The position numbers and the translations under genes are program-made. Shown here in pieces: positions 60,525 to 64,000 of a DNA stretch of 64,000 nt; the first letter of the stretch is position 1; each line of letters starts with the position of its first letter. Origin of the DNA: Gari tellinella (taxonomy: Eukaryota > Mollusca > Bivalvia > Cardiida > Psammobiidae); contig OV277862.1 of the NCBI GenBank assembly GCA_922989275.2, forward strand, positions 46,711,786 through 46,775,785. Reading direction: 5' to 3'. The notes beneath the pieces were generated by a model. That model saw nothing but the letters and a program-made list of their open reading frames with translations. It had not been told where the DNA came from and ran no database searches.

Positions 60525-62621
60525 TTAGAATCGCTTTGTATTTTTAATATACCGGTGAACAGCTTCGACAATTTTAACATTTAAATCATAACGTAGTTGT
60601 GGATCACCTTGCAGAAATACGGAGAGCGATGGTACTGTGTAAGTAGATACTTCGCGTAGAAGTTCAGTTCTTTGAATGTCGAAATTTTTGCATTTTAAGA
60701 AGAAATGCGCTGTATTTTCAACTTTGCCACATGTGCAGAGAGGAGTACATGTATCAGATATGTTCTTTGAGAAAAGGTCATGATTCAAAGAGCTGCAATT
60801 TGTACGAAGCCGAGTAAGTAGAATTTGGACTTTTCTGTGTCCATAATAGAAGTGTTTAGGTACAATGGGCTTGTTTTTCAGAGATGATTTAAATGTAGAA
60901 AGGCTAGGTGCATGTCTTGTGGTTTCTGGAAGGTTGTTCCACTCTTGTATAGTTGAGGGAAGAAATGACTTGTGATAAAAACTTGTGCGACAAGCCACAG
61001 ACTGAATATTATTAGCATTTCTCAGGTGGTAGCGTGATGCATTACCAACTATTTCTGGCACGAGATCTGATAGATAGTGTGGCGTTAAATTATTGACCAT
61101 CTTAAAAAGTAGTATTAATCTGTGATTTCTCCGCCTTATTTCTAAAGTTTCCCAACCAACTTCTTTTAAAAGCTTTTCAATTGAAACCAGCTTAGTTATT
61201 CCAGTGACTATTCTAGCTGCTTCATATTGGATTTTTTGAAGTTCATACTTTTGACCTTGAGTGCAATTACTAAAAATAATATCTCCATATTCTAGAATGG
61301 GTCTAATAAATGACGTATAAATAGTTTCGAGAGAAGTCCTGTCTAATGTATATTTAAGTTTTCGCATAACATTTACTCTACTCCAGGCTTTTGATGCGAT
61401 ATATTCAATATGTGTATGCCATGTTAAATCATTTGACAGAAACAATCCTAGGTGCTTATGTGAATCTACTTCTGGAATTATGTGGTTTTGCATACATACA
61501 GATGGGTGGTTATTTTGAACAGACTTTCGTGAAATAATTAGGGACTCGGTTTTCTTAGGAGTGAACTTCACAAGCCATTTGTCCGCCCATAAACTAACTT
61601 TAGATATGTCTCTATCGATTTCAGATGCCATGAGTACTGGGCCATTCCCTATAATAAACAGGCTCGTATCATCTGCAAATAAACGAACATTTGAACCAAT
61701 ATCATTGACGATATCATTTATAAAAACATGAAATAGCAGAGGACCAAGGAATGAGCCCTGCGGTACCCCAGCTTTAATATATTTCCAGTCAGAAAATGTA
61801 CCAGGCAAAGCAACACGCTGTTTCCTATTGGTCAAATAGTTAGTCAGCCACTCAAGCAGATCTCCTGTGACACAAGCAGTCTTAAGTTTTTCAATTAAAC
61901 CTTTGTGCCAAACTCTATCAAAGGCTTTGCTGATGTCACAGAAGATAACTCGAATTTCCAAACCAGAATCAACTGCTTGACAGAAAGTATTATAAAGATA
62001 GGCCAATTGGTTTATGGTAGAGTCTCCTGGAGTGAAACCAGACTGGACCTCTGAAATAACATTATGATCATGAAAATAGTTGTAAAGATGCTTAAATATA
62101 ATCTTTTCAAAAACTTTGTTTAAGGCACTGATCAAAGAGATAGGTCGGTAGTTAGATACGATTAACGGATCGCCGGATTTAAATATTGGACACACATTCG
62201 CCTCTTTCCAACCAGAAGGAACCTCGCAAAGATCAAGACTTTGATTGAACAACCTGCTCAGTGGTATGGATAATTCGTTGGCTAACTCCCGCAAGACGCG
62301 ATTGTTGACCTCATCTGGACCTACAGCTTTACCTGTTTGAAGATTTCTAAGTGTTTCATTTACTTCTTCAGGAGTTATGATGATTGTAGATAGACTATGA
62401 TTGGGCACAGTGAGATCTGGAAGTTCATGAAACTCATCATTTATAATAGTTTGTTGTTGGAAGAAGTTATTCAGAAGATTTGCTTTGTCGATATCAGAAA
62501 AAATAGTGGAATCAGATTGTAGAGGAGGAATAGCCGCTTTTCGACTAGGACAGATAAACTCTTTTAGACAATTCCACCAACTTTTCGAAGAACGGGTTTC
62601 AGTTGTTAACTTATTAATATC
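60525..62621 (-). CDS. LINE reverse transcriptase (ORF2, main part)
   Basis: RNA-directed DNA polymerase of a non-LTR retrotransposon, used to copy element RNA into a nicked target. The frame is open from 62621 to the TAA ending at 60525 (about 698 codons). Counting residues from codon 62408 (a GTG): GKAVGPDEV at 27-35, VCPIFKSGD at 72-80 and NYRPISL at 86-92, DISKAFD at 158-164 with the first catalytic Asp, GVPQGSFLGPLLF at 214-226, and FADDTSLF at 244-251 with the catalytic Asp pair. Downstream are HLGLFLSNDLTW and a Cys/His motif (C558, C560, H568, C573). Gly-Ser-Phe-Leu replaces the usual Gly-Ser-Val-Leu at the PQG motif. The frame is undamaged, so the copy is young. It cannot start here naturally: it is the continuation of the endonuclease frame, lost through a frameshift near 62610-62625. 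Confidence 0.9.
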   Translation of the reverse strand, partial: DINKLTTETRSSKSWWNCLKEFICPSRKAAIPPLQSDSTIFSDIDKANLLNNFFQQQTIINDEFHELPDLTVPNHSLSTIIITPEEVNETLRNLQTGKAVGPDEVNNRVLRELANELSIPLSRLFNQSLDLCEVPSGWKEANVCPIFKSGDPLIVSNYRPISLISALNKVFEKIIFKHLYNYFHDHNVISEVQSGFTPGDSTINQLAYLYNTFCQAVDSGLEIRVIFCDISKAFDRVWHKGLIEKLKTACVTGDLLEWLTNYLTNRKQRVALPGTFSDWKYIKAGVPQGSFLGPLLFHVFINDIVNDIGSNVRLFADDTSLFIIGNGPVLMASEIDRDISKVSLWADKWLVKFTPKKTESLIISRKSVQNNHPSVCMQNHIIPEVDSHKHLGLFLSNDLTWHTHIEYIASKAWSRVNVMRKLKYTLDRTSLETIYTSFIRPILEYGDIIFSNCTQGQKYELQKIQYEAARIVTGITKLVSIEKLLKEVGWETLEIRRRNHRLILLFKMVNNLTPHYLSDLVPEIVGNASRYHLRNANNIQSVACRTSFYHKSFLPSTIQEWNNLPETTRHAPSLSTFKSSLKNKPIVPKHFYYGHRKVQILLTRLRTNCSSLNHDLFSKNISDTCTPLCTCGKVENTAHFFLKCKNFDIQRTELLREVSTYTVPSLSVFLQGDPQLRYDLNVKIVEAVHRYIKNTKRF

Positions 62622-63235
62622 TCATTACATTCTAGTTTACGTTTCCTGATCATAGCTATAGTTTCGTTCCTAATCTTTCTAAATTTTTCCCAGTGATAAG
62701 CGTTATTTGTTTGTTTTGCTTTTTTGTAAGCCCGTTTATGTTTTCGGATATTACGTTTTATGGATGATGTAATCCAAGTAGGCTCATTAGGTTTAATTGT
62801 AACTATTTTGTTGAAAATACATTGTTTTGAGATAGATATAATGAAGTCTGTAATTTTGCTTGCATGTATATTTATGTCAGTGTCATAAAGTAGATTCCAA
62901 TCAGACGTGCTAGCTAATGACCTTAATCTATCATAATTACCAGTATTAAAATTCCATACACGTCGTGTAAAAGATTTGGTTTTGTTTGAATTGTAGTTTA
63001 AAATTCCAAATACAGGACAATGATAACGCACATTTTGGTCTAAAAATGGGTCCCCCACTCCTGAAAACAATAATGTAATATCTTTACTAATAAAAATCAA
63101 ATCGAGAATAGAAGAAGATGTCTCTGTGTAGTGAGTTGACTCATCTATACACTGTTGCAGTGAGAACTGGTTACACAGAGACGTAACTCTTCTCCGAGAG
63201 GCATCCTTTGAGGTATTGTAATTAAAGTCCCCAGT
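62606..63235 (-). pseudogene. LINE ORF2 endonuclease C-terminus and linker, truncated and frameshifted
   Basis: Apurinic-type endonuclease end of the same ORF2. The frame opens after a TAA at 63238-63236 with GDFNYNTSKDASRRRV, where GDFN carries the catalytic Asp/Asn pair, and continues with SSSILDLIFIS and YHCPVFGILNYN, in which YHCPV stands for the usual SDHCPV; the Asp before the catalytic His is replaced by Tyr. A basic linker (KRNIRKHKRAYKKAKQ) follows, then TAA at 62608-62606. The reverse transcriptase frame overlaps by some 16 bases in another phase, so a single small indel separates them. The N-terminal two thirds of the endonuclease are absent. Confidence 0.85.
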
Positions 63236-63245
63236 TTATTTTTGA

Positions 63246-63340
63246 AGAGGCAAACATTTTTGAGCCTGATCAGACGCCGGGTAACCAATCTGACTCCAAT
63301 TTTTTTAAATGAAAACAATAGGTTTAACGTTAACGCCTAT
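63246..63340 (+). mobile_element. Family A MITE fragment
   Basis: AGAGGCAAACATTTTTGAGCC, TGATCAGACGCCGGGTAACC, then ATCTGACTCCAATTT and GGTTTAACGTTAACGCC. The right inner arm is deleted. The LINE 5' end abuts it. Confidence 0.65.
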
Positions 63341-63418
63341 GTCGCCTTTAATATATTCCTACCATAAGGAAACAGTCGAAACTTGATTATTCTAACTCGC
63401 GTTCGTTCGAAAATACCA

Positions 63419-63810
63419 TAAGCAGGCTAAACTTGAGTTAGGCAGTATACGCATTCTGCTATAGATATAGTGGAAAATGTGTTATTCGTTCCCAGTAAAC
63501 GCGTTTACGCTAAAACTATTGTTTCTAATACTAACAGTTTGGAGCCAGATCAGACGCCGGGTAACCCGGCGTCTGATCAGGCTCCAAACTGTTTGCCACC
63601 AAGATAAAGATGAATTATCAGAATTGTCAAAAAGTTGTTTTTTCTACGTTTTGGTGTTTTGCGTACGTTTGCGTTTAAACGGGAAAGAATAACAGATTCT
63701 CCACTGTAAGCAGGCTGAACTTGAGTTAGGCAGTATACGCATTCTGCTATATACTATTTCAACCTTCTTTACGTGATCACCCGTATTCAAAACTAGAAAT
63801 ATGCTATGGG
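63419..63810 (+). repeat. Family C-like sequence, duplicated around a family A copy
   Basis: AGCAGGCT(A/G)AACTTGAGTT, AGGCAGTATACGCATTCTGC, TATA occurs at 63421-63464 and again at 63709-63752. The second copy continues as a family C tail (TTTCAACCTTCTTTACGTG, ACCCGTATTCAAAACTAG). Confidence 0.75.
63468..63706 (-). mobile_element. Family A MITE between the 44-bp repeats
   Basis: 239 bp flanked by TA; TAGTGGAAAATGTG left end, ATTCTCCACTG right end, hairpin intact. Seven bases shorter in the right subterminal repeat (GCGTACGTTTGCG lacks the leading GTTTGC unit). Confidence 0.9.
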
Positions 63811-63819
63811 ATGCTGGGT

Positions 63820-64000
63820 TAACCTTTTCAACCTCAATGACGTCATAAGCACATTTGCAAAAAGCTTTGCTCCTGATCAGACGCCGCGTAACGTAGCTTC
63901 TGATCAGGGTTAAAGCTGCTTGCCACTTGTTTTGAAACTACGTCAGTTATACTGCCTTAAATATAACTTTGAAACGATATTTCAGACAACAATATTGAAT
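63820..64000 (-). mobile_element. Family B MITE, continues past the window
   Basis: TTAACCTTTTCAACCTC, ATGACGTCATAAGCAC, hairpin AAAAGCTTTGCTCC, TGATCAGACGCCGCG, TAA, CGTAGCTTCTGATCA, GGGTTAAAGCTGCTTG; then CTTTGAAACGATATTTCAG and CAACAATATTGAA at the edge. Confidence 0.75.

Larger units (their letters stand above)
60313..63235 (-). mobile_element. CR1/jockey-type LINE, 5'-truncated
   Basis: Non-LTR retrotransposon reading from about 63235 down to 60313. It starts inside the endonuclease domain, continues through the full reverse transcriptase and C-terminal region, and ends with a 3' UTR containing AATAAA (60346-60341) and a loose ATC/ATT tail (ACCATTATCATTGTCATC). The truncated 5' end at the TAA before GDFN and the intact 3' end are typical of incomplete target-primed reverse transcription. 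A flanking duplication is not evident; a family A fragment follows on the 5' side and a full A copy on the 3' side. Confidence 0.9.

Overview
The window looks like repeat-dense, intergenic DNA from an AT-rich animal genome, most likely a bivalve mollusc. The lineage call rests on a tRNA-headed SINE at 16118-16405 that resembles the bivalve RUDI type, a satellite-bearing element at 34392-35628 of the kind seen in oysters and clams (HINE/pearl-like), CR1/jockey-type LINE sequence, and very frequent TACATGTA octamers. I found no convincing host gene, no rRNA, no free-standing tRNA and no CRISPR. The only long coding frames belong to two LINE copies on the minus strand: a 5'-truncated one at 60313-63235 with an almost intact reverse transcriptase, and an older 3' piece at 12068-13500 split by a MITE.

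Most of the DNA is short non-autonomous transposons, named here for reference. Family A: TA-flanked, termini CAGTGGAGAA, usually exactly 246 bp, more than 50 whole or partial copies. Family B: TTAA-flanked (piggyBac-like), termini near CCCTTTCAC, about 225-255 bp, with a variant B2. Family C: termini CAGGGCTGCCAT, about 255 bp, with 6-bp target duplications. Family D: TA-flanked, termini CAGTG...CTACAAC, 320-370 bp. Family E: termini GGGCCCGTTT. Families A, B, B2 and D, and one E copy in a looser form, carry at their centre the same kind of long hairpin built around TGATCAGA. Single loci include fold-back elements (1970-2092, 32657-33010, 51590-51761), a CG-rich element with dense TACGGC motifs (54614-55506), and tandem arrays (23.2-25.5, 27.2, 34.5-35.5 and 57.4-57.8 kb).

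Layout: 0-2.4 kb sparse; 2.4-14.9 kb families A-D with a local duplication near 3 kb and the LINE fragment; 15-20 kb SINE, hairpins and diffuse repeats; 20-26 kb nested A/B copies and a tandem array of about 650 bp units; 26-34 kb sparse with fold-backs; 34.4-36.9 kb satellite element, B and E copies; 37.5-56.3 kb the densest field of family A, with many nested insertions; 56.3-60 kb sparse; 60-64 kb LINE and terminal A, B and C copies.

Two patterns stand out. Unrelated transposon families share a covarying TGATCA hairpin module. And at many points where a repeat consensus has TA, individual copies instead read TACATGTA, which is what would remain if a TA-inserted element with CA...TG ends (such as family A) had excised. 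Nested insertions (A in B, B in A, A in A, A in C, A in D, A in LINE) supply empty sites that prove the target duplications and order the activity.
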